From the NCBI GenBank assembly GCA_964514105.1, contig CAZEPJ010000069.1, forward strand, positions 1-22,842: a DNA stretch of 22,842 nt, read 5' to 3'. The notes under the pieces are model-generated. The model saw only the letters and a program-made list of their open reading frames with translations. It did not search any database and was not told the origin of the DNA. The translations under genes were made by a program, and so were the position numbers. Source of the stretch: CAZEPJ01 sp964514105 (GTDB lineage Bacteria; Desulfobacterota; Desulfocorpusculales; Desulfocorpusculum). Positions 7,455 through 15,069 of this stretch are shown in pieces (the first letter of the stretch is position 1; each line of letters starts with the position of its first letter).

Positions 7455-9407
7455 TCACTGCGGCTGTGGACCTTTCCTGGGGCGGCATATCCGGATGTGG
7501 CAGTACGTGGCGTAGGCCGTCGCCGCCACCACTACCAGCGCCGTCCCCAGGGCCACGCTGCCGTCGGGGTGGAGCATGACCACCAGCGACAGGGCGGCGA
7601 GCAGGACGCGGAGCACCATGTCCGAGCCGCGGGCGCGCAGCACCCGACCGAACATGGCGAAGGAGACGCCCCAGCAGGCGATGGCCACGATCAGCGTGTC
7701 CAGGATCTGCCCCCAGCCCGGCTTGACCACCATATCCGAGCGCACGAAGATGGCGAAGGTCATGAGGGTGACCGGCAGGCACAGCCTCAAGGCCTCCCAC
7801 ATGGTCTTGACAAAGGAGGCATTGGCGATCCTTGCCGAGACCGCAGCGGCGAGGGACGTGGGCGGGGACAACTCCCCCCAGACCGCGATGAGGAAGCAGA
7901 AGAAGTGCGCGATCCATGGGTCCACCCCGATCTTGCGCATGGGGTCCACCACGATGACCGCCAGGATGATGTACGTGGCCGTGGGGGGAAGCCCGGTGCC
8001 CACGAGCCATCCGAACACCCATGCCATGAGGACCAGGGCGATGATGTGAAACTCCCCCACGCTCAGGAGCATCCCCCCCATGCGGTTGATAAAGCCGGTG
8101 ACCGTGAACAGGCCCACCATGATGCCCAGGGTGCACAGCAGAACCGTCAGATAGGAACTGAGTTCCGCGTGGGTCTCGATCATGATGCGGACGTTGGCCA
8201 CGATCGCATCCGTCTCCGTGGCAGGGTCCCGCAAGACGTACTTGAAATACAGAAAGAGCAGGACGAGCAGCAGGAACATGAACGCCCCGGTGTAGAGCCC
8301 CGAGAGCTGCTCGCCGTAGTTCAGCACGCCCATCAGGATCGTGAGAAAGATGATCCCCAGGAAGAAGATCCCCGTCTTGAGCTGGCCGTACACCGGCATG
8401 GTGGCCTTCTCGATGGGTTCTGCGGGCATCAGCCGGGTGCTCAGAAGATAGATGGCCAGGGCCAGGGTGGAGTAGTAGACGAAGGCGAGGGAGAAGCCGC
8501 GCAATACCACGTTCCAGTACGGCACGCCCAGGAATTCCGCCATGACGAATCCGGCCACCGCCATCACCGGCGGCATGATCAGCCCGCCCATGGACGCCGA
8601 GGTCTCAACGGCCGCTGCGAACTCCCCCGGCACGCCGTACTTCTTCATGAGCGGGATGGTGAAGGAGCCGACCACCGTGGCGTTGGCCGCTCCGCTTCCG
8701 CTGACCATGCCCACCGCCGAAGAGGCCAGAACGGCGGTTTGCGGGATGGTGGCCCTGGACTTGCCGGCGATGCGCCGCATGAACTGGACCATGGCCCCCT
8801 GGGCGTCGAAGCCGCGGGCCGCCGCGGCCAGGAGCAGGAACGCGGCAATGGTCGTCATGGCGATCTGGGCGTACTGCCCGTAAATCCCGGTGGCCAGCTC
8901 CACGGTGCTCGAGGTGACCAGCCGATAGAAGGTGGTCCCCGGATGCCAGAAGAAGTCGATAGGGCTCAGGTACCCCCACAGCGTGTAAAAGACCATGGCC
9001 ACATTGACCCAGAAGAGCTCGGTGTGGGCGATCCGCGACAGCTCCATCACCAGGAGGAAGACCAAGAGCCCCATGACGAAGTCCGTCTTGGTGTACGAGC
9101 CCTGCCGCCAAATGGCAATCTGCTCGAACTGCGTGGTGAAATGGTAAAAGGCGAACACGCAGATGGCGACGTAAAACACGACGAGGACACGCCGGATGCC
9201 GGGGGGGAGCCGTTTGTAAAGCACGCCATCCTGATACATGCCCAGGATCTGGAGCATCAGGGCGATGGGCACCAGGGAGGCGACCAGTTCGCTCGGCCCT
9301 CCGAAACCGGTATAGAAATACCAACAGAGCCAGGCGAACATGAAAAGCGATATGAGGAACCTCAGGTTCTTGAGATTGACGTACCGCCCGAGTTGCTCAC
9401 TCCCCAC
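7455..9407 (-). CDS. TRAP transporter fused permease (DctQM-type)
   Basis: 650 residues with many membrane segments. The N-terminal region (about residues 1-150) resembles the four-helix small subunit DctQ, and the rest is the large DctM-type permease, recognisable by SGSGAANATVVGSFTIP and by GLPPTATYIILAVIV. Such fused permeases usually pair with TAXI-type binding proteins, and one lies immediately upstream. The system would use an ion gradient to import an organic acid or amino acid captured in the periplasm. The GTG at 9407 is chosen because the strong Shine-Dalgarno AGGGGGGAG stands 4 bases before it. An ATG at 9464 in the same frame has no such site and adds a non-hydrophobic arginine-rich tail. 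A 179-base gap separates it from the binding-protein gene. Confidence 0.93.
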   Translation of the reverse strand: MGSEQLGRYVNLKNLRFLISLFMFAWLCWYFYTGFGGPSELVASLVPIALMLQILGMYQDGVLYKRLPPGIRRVLVVFYVAICVFAFYHFTTQFEQIAIWRQGSYTKTDFVMGLLVFLLVMELSRIAHTELFWVNVAMVFYTLWGYLSPIDFFWHPGTTFYRLVTSSTVELATGIYGQYAQIAMTTIAAFLLLAAAARGFDAQGAMVQFMRRIAGKSRATIPQTAVLASSAVGMVSGSGAANATVVGSFTIPLMKKYGVPGEFAAAVETSASMGGLIMPPVMAVAGFVMAEFLGVPYWNVVLRGFSLAFVYYSTLALAIYLLSTRLMPAEPIEKATMPVYGQLKTGIFFLGIIFLTILMGVLNYGEQLSGLYTGAFMFLLLVLLFLYFKYVLRDPATETDAIVANVRIMIETHAELSSYLTVLLCTLGIMVGLFTVTGFINRMGGMLLSVGEFHIIALVLMAWVFGWLVGTGLPPTATYIILAVIVVDPMRKIGVDPWIAHFFCFLIAVWGELSPPTSLAAAVSARIANASFVKTMWEALRLCLPVTLMTFAIFVRSDMVVKPGWGQILDTLIVAIACWGVSFAMFGRVLRARGSDMVLRVLLAALSLVVMLHPDGSVALGTALVVVAATAYATYCHIRICRPRKGPQPQ

Positions 9408-9586
9408 GGCTCTCCCCCCTTTGGCTCTCAATCGCCTCTCCACGGTCGGGGCCCTGGCGTCCATGCGGCCCGTACAACTGATCCAGACCCCACACTCCGC
9501 CGTCCGGCTCCCCCTGATCACGGGGCCGGGTGAGGAGACGCGCCCCGGCGGCGCGCATCCTCATCCTCGCTCATCCCCCGGCACGA

Positions 9587-10633
9587 TCACTTGCCGCCTG
9601 CGATCTTCCACTTGTCGTTCCAGGCCTTGTGCTCCTTCAGGAACTTGGCCAGCCCGGCATGCACCGGGGCCTTGGGCTCGGCGTTGATCCCTTTGACCTG
9701 CATGCCCACGAAGTCCTTGGCCATGGGCTCGAAGCCGGGATCGGCCTTGGCGAGATTCTCGCGCTCGGCGTAAAACTTGTTCAGCATCTTGTACACGACC
9801 TCCTCGGGCATATCCTCGCGCACGTTGTACCCGAAGAGGAGCGGGACGCCCAGGATCGTCTTGACGCCCACGTCCTTGTTGAACACCTTGGATGCGTCGA
9901 TTTCCGTGGGGGTGAGGTTGGCCGCGGTGAGCTTCTTGACCTCGTCCGCACTGGGGTTGATGACCTTGATGTCTAGGCGCAGCTCGGTCTCCCGCCAGTA
10001 CGAGGGGAGCGAGCGGCCGGCCGTGGTGTAGCACACAGCACCGACAATGGTTCCGGCCTGAAGCGCATCACCCTGGGCCGGCTCGCCGATCTGCACATGC
10101 TTGAACTGGTACCCCAGCGCCTTGTAAATGCGCCGGAAGTTGAGCCAGTTCATGAATCCCGCCGGCGTGAAGAACACCGGCTTCCCGCTGAAATCCCCCC
10201 AGGACTTGAACTGATCCGCCTTGGGGGCGTACACGGCCATGAACGACTCCATGGGGTACGCGTACCAGGTGTGGACCATCTTGGACTTGCCGGGCTTGTA
10301 GTCCTTGAAGGCGCCGTCGTTCTCGTACACGTCGGTCATCCCGACGTCGGCCGTGTACCCAATCTCTCCGTCCCCGTCCATGGTCGCCTTCATGGCGGCC
10401 GTGGTCGAAGGATACGGGTTGACGGTGACCGTGTACTCCCCGCCCAGGGCATCCTCGAGCACCTTGGTCATCTGGGCCGCCACCTTGTACCCGTACGATC
10501 CCGTGCTGGAGGTGGCCCACCGGATGGACTTGCGCTCCGCGGCCGGAGACAGGCCCATGCCCGAGAGCAAGAACACCGCGGCCAGGGCCCCCACGAACGC
10601 CCCCACGCCCAAACGCCTGCTGGTCCTGAACAT
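9587..10633 (-). CDS. TAXI family TRAP transporter solute-binding protein
   Basis: 348 residues. A signal peptide covers about residues 1-32 (arginines, then VGAFVGALAAVFLLSGMGL, with cleavage near SPA-AE). The mature protein opens with the TAXI signature region IRWATSSTGSYGYK and contains PYPSTTAAMKATMDGDGEIGY, typical of periplasmic TAXI binding proteins. It should deliver its ligand to the fused TRAP permease encoded next. Known TAXI ligands include glutamate, 2-oxoglutarate and related acids; the ligand here cannot be told from the sequence. The ATG at 10633 is well supported by a perfect AAGGAGG six bases upstream. The promoter 210 bases upstream and the AT-rich island around it suggest regulation of the operon at this point. 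Confidence 0.94.
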   Translation of the reverse strand: MFRTSRRLGVGAFVGALAAVFLLSGMGLSPAAERKSIRWATSSTGSYGYKVAAQMTKVLEDALGGEYTVTVNPYPSTTAAMKATMDGDGEIGYTADVGMTDVYENDGAFKDYKPGKSKMVHTWYAYPMESFMAVYAPKADQFKSWGDFSGKPVFFTPAGFMNWLNFRRIYKALGYQFKHVQIGEPAQGDALQAGTIVGAVCYTTAGRSLPSYWRETELRLDIKVINPSADEVKKLTAANLTPTEIDASKVFNKDVGVKTILGVPLLFGYNVREDMPEEVVYKMLNKFYAERENLAKADPGFEPMAKDFVGMQVKGINAEPKAPVHAGLAKFLKEHKAWNDKWKIAGGK

Positions 10634-10645
10634 CGCCTTCCTCCT

Positions 10646-10662
10646 TGAGTGATTTTGACTCA
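10646..10662 (-). promoter_or_regulatory. Small inverted repeat abutting the TAXI gene ribosome binding site
   Basis: TGAGT-GATTTTG-ACTCA forms a 5-bp stem with a 7-base loop. Its last base overlaps the AAGGAGG Shine-Dalgarno of the binding-protein gene at 10633. It could be a protein operator or a weak translational control hairpin. The short arms make chance a real alternative. Confidence 0.25.
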
Positions 10663-10804
10663 TGGTAGCGGTGCCCGTTCCCAACTCGAGCCCGGGTCCG
10701 CTGCACCCTTCCACGGCGCCCTTGCGGTCCATGGCCGAAGACACCCGCTCACCCCATCGGCATCCCGAGCGGGACACGGCGGCCGCAACCGGCCGGCAGC
10801 CAAT

Positions 10805-10844
10805 TCTTAACTAATTGTTTTTATTTAAGTTTTCTCTTAACCAA
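10805..10844 (-). repeat. Direct repeat TTRGTTAAGA, 30-base period, at the TRAP promoter
   Basis: Two copies of a 10-mer read on the minus strand: TTGGTTAAGA (10844-10835) and TTAGTTAAGA (10814-10805). They are exactly 30 bases apart, about three helical turns, so a protein would meet them on the same DNA face. The first copy borders the -10 of the TRAP promoter and the second lies about 25-35 bases into the transcript. This fits a repressor operator pair; the regulator is unknown. Confidence 0.4.
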
Positions 10845-10873
10845 ATCTAGCAGAAAACGATCCGTGTTGTCAA
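10844..10873 (-). promoter_or_regulatory. Promoter of the TAXI-TRAP operon
   Basis: On the minus strand a perfect -35, TTGACA (10873-10868), is followed after 18 bases by TAGATT (10849-10844). It lies at the edge of a conspicuously AT-rich island of about 60 bases. The predicted transcript starts near 10837 and has a leader of about 200 bases before the binding-protein ATG. The leader contains a 7-bp hairpin, CCCGCTC/GAGCGGG, at 10744-10773. Confidence 0.62.
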
Positions 10874-10896
10874 CCGCAAAACACAGCGCGCAAAGA

Positions 10897-11064
10897 CTTG
10901 TCCGTTTCCGGCAGCGGGAAGCGGGGCACAGGAGGGGGCATCTTTATCTTCGCCGCCGCGCCCGAGACATCCGGCCGTCCAAGGGGCTTCTCCCCGCCGC
11001 GGCGGGCGCCGGGACAAGAGGCTGGCACCTGTCATGGAACCGGTGCCACAGGCGCCGGTTTTTT
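10897..11064 (+). ncRNA. Candidate structured RNA or leader ending in an intrinsic terminator
   Basis: No gene is seen here, but several pairings suggest a folded transcript on the plus strand. CTTGTCC (10897-10903) can pair with GGACAAG (11012-11018), closing a domain that contains the palindrome CCCGCCGCGGCGGG. Next come the alternative stem TGGCACC/GGTGCCA (11023-11029 with 11042-11048) and the overlapping terminator hairpin 11038-11060 with six Ts. It could be a small RNA, or an attenuator/riboswitch-like leader read from a promoter in the AT-rich island. No known riboswitch class was recognised and no plus-strand promoter for it is clear, so confidence is low. Confidence 0.3.
11038..11064 (+). 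terminator. Rho-independent terminator upstream of the liv operon
   Basis: AACCGGTGCC-ACA-GGCGCCGGTT forms a 10-bp stem (one G-U pair) with a 3-base loop, followed by TTTTTT (11059-11064). This is a textbook intrinsic terminator on the plus strand. No plus-strand gene precedes it, so it either shields the liv promoter that starts two bases later or ends an unannotated RNA. Its left arm also pairs with 11023-11029 in a competing hairpin. Confidence 0.65.
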
Positions 11065-11065
11065 C

Positions 11066-11094
11066 TTGACAAGAAAGAACGCTTTTGCTATCGC
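11066..11094 (+). promoter_or_regulatory. Promoter of the liv operon
   Basis: TTGACA (11066-11071) is followed by 17 bases and TATCGC (11089-11094). The -10 is imperfect but has an upstream TG giving the extended form TGC-TATCGC. Transcription would start near 11101, leaving a leader of about 220 bases before the binding-protein ATG. The -35 sits immediately after the T-run of the upstream terminator. Confidence 0.5.
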
Positions 11095-11321
11095 TACGTC
11101 CCGACAAAGCGAACTGCCATCCTTCGTCATCGGCCCGCCCACTGCGGAAGGGATGAGACAGCGGTGCGCCCGGGCGCCTGGGCAGGATGCTGGGCCGTGG
11201 GGTGTCCCCACCGTGATTGGCAGGCGCGAAAAGGCGCCGCGGGCCATGGAAGGGGCAGGACCCCGACGGCAGAGCGGGCGCCCTTGGATCTCCACCAAAC
11301 TCTCAGGAGGAGGGTCTTGCC

Positions 11322-12587
11322 ATGAAGAAGCTTCGCGCGGTCTTGGTCATCGTCCTGGTCGGCCTGGCCATGGTGGCGGCGGCCTTTCCGGCTGCAGCTC
11401 AAACGGCGGCGGGCAAAGTCATCAAGATCTACGCGAGCTGGCCTATGCAGGGGGCCATGATCCCCGAGGGAACGGCCATGCTCAATGCGGCCAAGATGGC
11501 CCTGGACGAGGTGAAGGGGGAGATGGCGGGTTACAAGATCGAACTGGTCTTCCTGGACGACGCCTCGCCCACCACCGGCTCGTGGGATGGGACCATCGAG
11601 GCCAACAATGCCCAGAAGGCCATCGCCGACAACCAGGCCCTGGTCTATTTCGGCACCTACAATTCAGGGGCCGCCAAGATCTCCATGCCGCTGACCAACG
11701 AGGCCGGCATGGCGCAGATCACCCCCGCCAACAGCTACCCCGGCCTGACCAAGACGGGATACGCCCCCGGCGAACCGGGCATCTACCGCCCCACTGGCAA
11801 GGTCAACTACTTCCGCACGTTCGGCGCGGATGACTTCCAGGGGGCCTCAGGGGCGGCCTGGGCCAAGTGCCTGGGTTTCAAGAAGGTCTATATCCTGGAT
11901 GACCGGCAGCTGTACGGCAAGGGAATCGCCGACGTGTTCGAAAAGAGCGCAAAGCAGGTCGGGCTCGCCGTGGCGGCCCACGAGGGGATCGAGTCGGTAA
12001 ACATCGATTTTCGCGCCCTGCTCACCAAGGTCAAGGCATCGGGAGCTGACCTCGTCTACTTCGGCGGATTGGTAGACTCCGGCGGCCCCCAGATTGCCCA
12101 GCAGATGGACGCATTGGGATTGTTCAAGGCGGGCATCAAGCTCCTGTCCGTCGACGCCATGTATTCCGACGCCGTGCCCAAGGCCGTCAGCCCCAGCATC
12201 CTCAACGGCAATCTGTACGTGACCTTCCCCAGCCCCGCACTGGATCAACTGCCAACCGACGTGGGAAAGAACTTCTACAAGAACTACAAGGCCAAGTACA
12301 ACACGGATCCCATCGGATGGTCCATTTACTCGTACAACGCCATGCTGGTGATCCTCGATTCGATCAAGCGGGCCGGGCCCGCCCTCGACAAGGCCAAGGA
12401 CGTGAAGGCCAGGCGCGCGGCGGTCCTCGATGCCATGCGCGCCACCAAGGATCTGGACGGTGTCTCCGGGAAGATCACATTTGACGCGAACGGCGATCCG
12501 ACGACCTACCTGATGTCCGGATTCCTTTTCAAAGACGGCAAGTACGTCTGGCAGCGCAACATCAGCGGCGACATGACCTGCAACTAG
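11322..12587 (+). CDS. livK: Branched-chain amino acid type ABC transporter substrate-binding protein
   Basis: 421 residues, somewhat longer than E. coli LivJ/LivK. A signal peptide spans about residues 1-26 (MKKLRAVLVIVLVGLAMVAAAFPAAA). The mature part is a periplasmic type I ligand-binding fold: IKIYASWPMQG, AAKMALDEVKGEMAGYKIELVFLDD, and the interlobe segment ADLVYFGGLVDSGGPQIAQQM. It binds the ligand in the periplasm and hands it to LivHM. The liv-type family also takes up amides, urea and aromatic or short-chain acids, so the ligand is not proven. The ATG at 11322 has a strong AGGAGGAGG ribosome binding site. A promoter lies upstream. A 369-base gap with a strong hairpin separates it from livH, which would favour more binding protein than permease. 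Confidence 0.93.
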   Translation: MKKLRAVLVIVLVGLAMVAAAFPAAAQTAAGKVIKIYASWPMQGAMIPEGTAMLNAAKMALDEVKGEMAGYKIELVFLDDASPTTGSWDGTIEANNAQKAIADNQALVYFGTYNSGAAKISMPLTNEAGMAQITPANSYPGLTKTGYAPGEPGIYRPTGKVNYFRTFGADDFQGASGAAWAKCLGFKKVYILDDRQLYGKGIADVFEKSAKQVGLAVAAHEGIESVNIDFRALLTKVKASGADLVYFGGLVDSGGPQIAQQMDALGLFKAGIKLLSVDAMYSDAVPKAVSPSILNGNLYVTFPSPALDQLPTDVGKNFYKNYKAKYNTDPIGWSIYSYNAMLVILDSIKRAGPALDKAKDVKARRAAVLDAMRATKDLDGVSGKITFDANGDPTTYLMSGFLFKDGKYVWQRNISGDMTCN

Positions 12588-12607
12588 TCTTCCAGGCATC
12601 CTGTCTG

Positions 12608-12639
12608 GCCCCGGCGATGACATCCCTCATCGCCGGGGC
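12608..12639 (+). promoter_or_regulatory. Strong intergenic stem-loop after the binding-protein gene
   Basis: GCCCCGGCGATGA and its exact complement TCATCGCCGGGGC form a perfect 13-bp stem around a 6-base loop, 20 bases after the binding-protein stop codon. There is no T-run, so it is not a classical terminator. Such hairpins between a binding-protein gene and its permease genes often stabilise the upstream message or reduce read-through. Confidence 0.6.
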
Positions 12640-12956
12640 GGGCGCCCGGGGGGCGGGTCGATCCGCATCGTTGCCCAGAGCGCTTGGTTTGATCTTGCGG
12701 CGGACGGCCGCTGCCTGCGCCTGTCTTTGGGCTAGGTCCGTCGACGGGCGGCTCGCTGGAAGGGGCAGGCGGTGGCCGCCTTCCCCCAGCGCGATGGGGG
12801 TTCGCCCGCGCCGCGCCGGAGGCGGGTTGGCCGGGGCCCGGACGGGCAAAGGGGAAAGAGGACGCCTTCGGGCCGGGCGCAACCGTCTGGAATCCTCGCC
12901 CGATGGGCGAGGCCGCAGGCGAAACCTCGGATTGCCTCACAGGGGGATGGGGTTCG
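12640..12956 (+). other. Non-coding gap between liv binding-protein gene and livH
   Basis: Very GC-rich, with several short inverted repeats and no reading frame that resembles a protein. I see no clear promoter. The end of the stretch supplies the livH ribosome binding site (AGGGGGATGGGG before the ATG at 12957). Confidence 0.5.
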
Positions 12957-13895
12957 ATGACCGAGACGGAGCTCTTCATTCAACTCGTCATCAACGGCGT
13001 CACACTCGGCTCGTACCTGGCCCTGATCGCCCTGGGCTACACCATGGTGTACGGCATCATCGAGCTCATCAATTTCGCCCACGGCGACGTGTACATGTGG
13101 GGCTTCCTGATCTCCCTGACCCTGCTCGGCCTGCTCGGCGTCAATAGCACCCTGGGCGGCTGGCAGCTCTGGGTCGTCATCTCAGGGGTCATGCTGGTGA
13201 CCATGATCTGCACCGGGACCATCAACGTGCTCATCGACCGCATCGGGTACAAACCGCTGCGCCGCGCCCCTCGCCTGGCGGCCCTCATCACGGCGGTGGG
13301 CATGTCCTTCATCCTGGAGAATCTCGGGATGATCTGGAAGGGGCCCAGCCAGATCAATTATCCGAACATCTTTCCCACCCTCGACATCCTGAACGACCTG
13401 CTGGGTATGAGGTCGGCCGTGCTGCTGACGACCAAGGACCTGTTCCTCCTGGGCGTCACCGTGCCTCTGATGGTGGTCCTGACCCTGTTCATACGCAAGA
13501 CCAAGATGGGCAAGGCCATGCGGGCCACGGCCCAGGATCGCGAGGCGGCGGCGTATATGGGCATCAACGTGGAGAAGGTGATCCGCAACACGTTCTTCAT
13601 CGGCGGGGCCCTCGCGGGTGCGGCCGGCATGGTGGTCGGCATCTACCTCAACACGGGCCGCTACCTCATGGGTTTTGACGCCGGCCTGCTGGCGTTCACC
13701 TCCGCAGTCCTGGGGGGCATCGGCAACATCGGCGGCGCGGTGTTGGGCAGCTACGTCATCGGTTTTCTCAATGCCGTCAGCGACCAGTATCTCTCCTCGG
13801 AATGGACGCGCGCCCTGGTCTTCACCACACTGATCCTGGTTCTGGTCTTCAAGCCGTCGGGGCTGCTGGGCGAAAGGACACCGGAGCGGGATTGA
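12957..13895 (+). CDS. livH: Branched-chain amino acid type ABC permease LivH
   Basis: 312 residues with about eight hydrophobic segments; an inner membrane permease of the LivH family. Characteristic stretches are NGVTLGSYLALIALGYTMVY near the start, ELINFAHGDVYMWG, and the cytoplasmic coupling loop around KTKMGKAMRATAQDREAAAYMGI, which contacts the ATPases. It pairs with LivM to form the channel. The ATG at 12957 is chosen for the G-rich ribosome binding site and because the next residues lead straight into the first membrane segment. livM starts 11 bases after the stop. Confidence 0.95.
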   Translation: MTETELFIQLVINGVTLGSYLALIALGYTMVYGIIELINFAHGDVYMWGFLISLTLLGLLGVNSTLGGWQLWVVISGVMLVTMICTGTINVLIDRIGYKPLRRAPRLAALITAVGMSFILENLGMIWKGPSQINYPNIFPTLDILNDLLGMRSAVLLTTKDLFLLGVTVPLMVVLTLFIRKTKMGKAMRATAQDREAAAYMGINVEKVIRNTFFIGGALAGAAGMVVGIYLNTGRYLMGFDAGLLAFTSAVLGGIGNIGGAVLGSYVIGFLNAVSDQYLSSEWTRALVFTTLILVLVFKPSGLLGERTPERD

Positions 13896-13906
13896 GGGAG
13901 GGAGCG

Positions 13907-15055
13907 ATGGCTCGACTCGGGCTTTCATGGACGGAACCCTGGCGGGCGCTCCCCTGGCGGCAGCGCCGGATCATGGGATGGACCTGCCTGATCCTGTCGC
14001 TCCTGATCTTCCCGCTGGTGGACAGGGCGTTCCACTGGGGAGTCGTAAACGATTTCACCGACGTGCTGGTGCTGGTCATCCTGGCCCTGGGCCTGAACAT
14101 CGTGGTCGGCTACGCCGGCCTGCTGGACCTGGGCTACGCAGCCTTTTTCGCCATCGGGGCGTACACCGCGGGGATCCTCACTTGGCCGGCCCATCAGCTC
14201 GAGTTGAATTTCTGGATCGTGATCTGGGCCGCCGTGATCGTGGCTGCGATCTTCGGCATCATCATCGGCACGCCCACGCTGCGCCTCCGCGGCGACTATC
14301 TGGCCATCGTCACGCTGGCCTTCGGCGAGATCGTGCCCGTCGTCTTCCGCAACCTGGGCAGCGTCAATATCGGCATCGGGCCGTGGCGGTTGCTCACGGA
14401 CTTCAACCTGACCAACGGGGTGCAGGGCTTGAATCCGGTGGGGCGGCCCGTGATCTGGGGGTTCAAGTTCGGCTTCGACCCCACGCCCTGGTACTATCTC
14501 ATCCTGGTGATCGCCGCCCTGGTGATCTTCGCCAACGTGCGACTCCAGGATTCGCGCCTGGGCCGAGCCTGGATGGCCCTTCGCGAGGACGAGACCGCCG
14601 CGGACTGCATGGGCGTTGACCCCATCCGGACCAAGCTCCTGGCCTTCGCCATCGGCGCATCTTTCTCGGGTTTCGCGGGGGCGTTCTACGCGGCCAAGCT
14701 CCAGGCGATCTTCCCCGAGCTGTTCAAGTTCAACCTGTCCATCATGGTCCTGTGCATGGTCATTCTCGGCGGCATGGGCAACATCAAGGGCGTGGTGATC
14801 GGCGGCATGCTGCTTCAGCTATTCGACCGGGTGATCCTGACCCAGACCACCTCGGTTGCGCGCTACGTCGGTCACATGCTTCAAATCCCACCCCTGACAA
14901 CGATCGACCTCTCGCTGTGGAGGTGGTTTTTTTTCGGTTTGGCCATGGTGGTGATCATGGTGCTCAGACCGGAAGGGCTCTTTCCCAGCGCAGCCCGGCG
15001 GGCCGAACTGCACGAAGCCGCCCAAGACACCCCCCGCACGGCGGCACGGGGATAG
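13907..15055 (+). CDS. livM: Branched-chain amino acid type ABC permease LivM
   Basis: 382 residues; inner membrane permease partner of LivH. Recognisable segments are LNIVVGYAGLLDLGYAAFFAIGAYT, TLRLRGDYLAIVTLAFGEI and the coupling region RLGRAWMALREDETAADCMGVD, followed by FSGFAGAFYAAKLQAIFPE. The tail after the last membrane helix (SAARRAELHEAAQDTP) is hydrophilic and short. The ATG at 13907 follows the ribosome binding site GAGGGAGG, just 11 bases after livH, and livG starts 14 bases after its stop. The compact spacing marks livHMGF as one transcription unit. Confidence 0.95.
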   Translation: MARLGLSWTEPWRALPWRQRRIMGWTCLILSLLIFPLVDRAFHWGVVNDFTDVLVLVILALGLNIVVGYAGLLDLGYAAFFAIGAYTAGILTWPAHQLELNFWIVIWAAVIVAAIFGIIIGTPTLRLRGDYLAIVTLAFGEIVPVVFRNLGSVNIGIGPWRLLTDFNLTNGVQGLNPVGRPVIWGFKFGFDPTPWYYLILVIAALVIFANVRLQDSRLGRAWMALREDETAADCMGVDPIRTKLLAFAIGASFSGFAGAFYAAKLQAIFPELFKFNLSIMVLCMVILGGMGNIKGVVIGGMLLQLFDRVILTQTTSVARYVGHMLQIPPLTTIDLSLWRWFFFGLAMVVIMVLRPEGLFPSAARRAELHEAAQDTPRTAARG

Positions 15056-15069
15056 CCCAGGAGATCGTC

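Noticed and set aside
11120..11200. Cobalamin-riboswitch-like wording (CCCACTG followed by GGAAGGG) in the liv leader
   Set aside because: The other conserved boxes of the B12 element are missing and the spacing is wrong; two short matches in GC-rich DNA are not enough.
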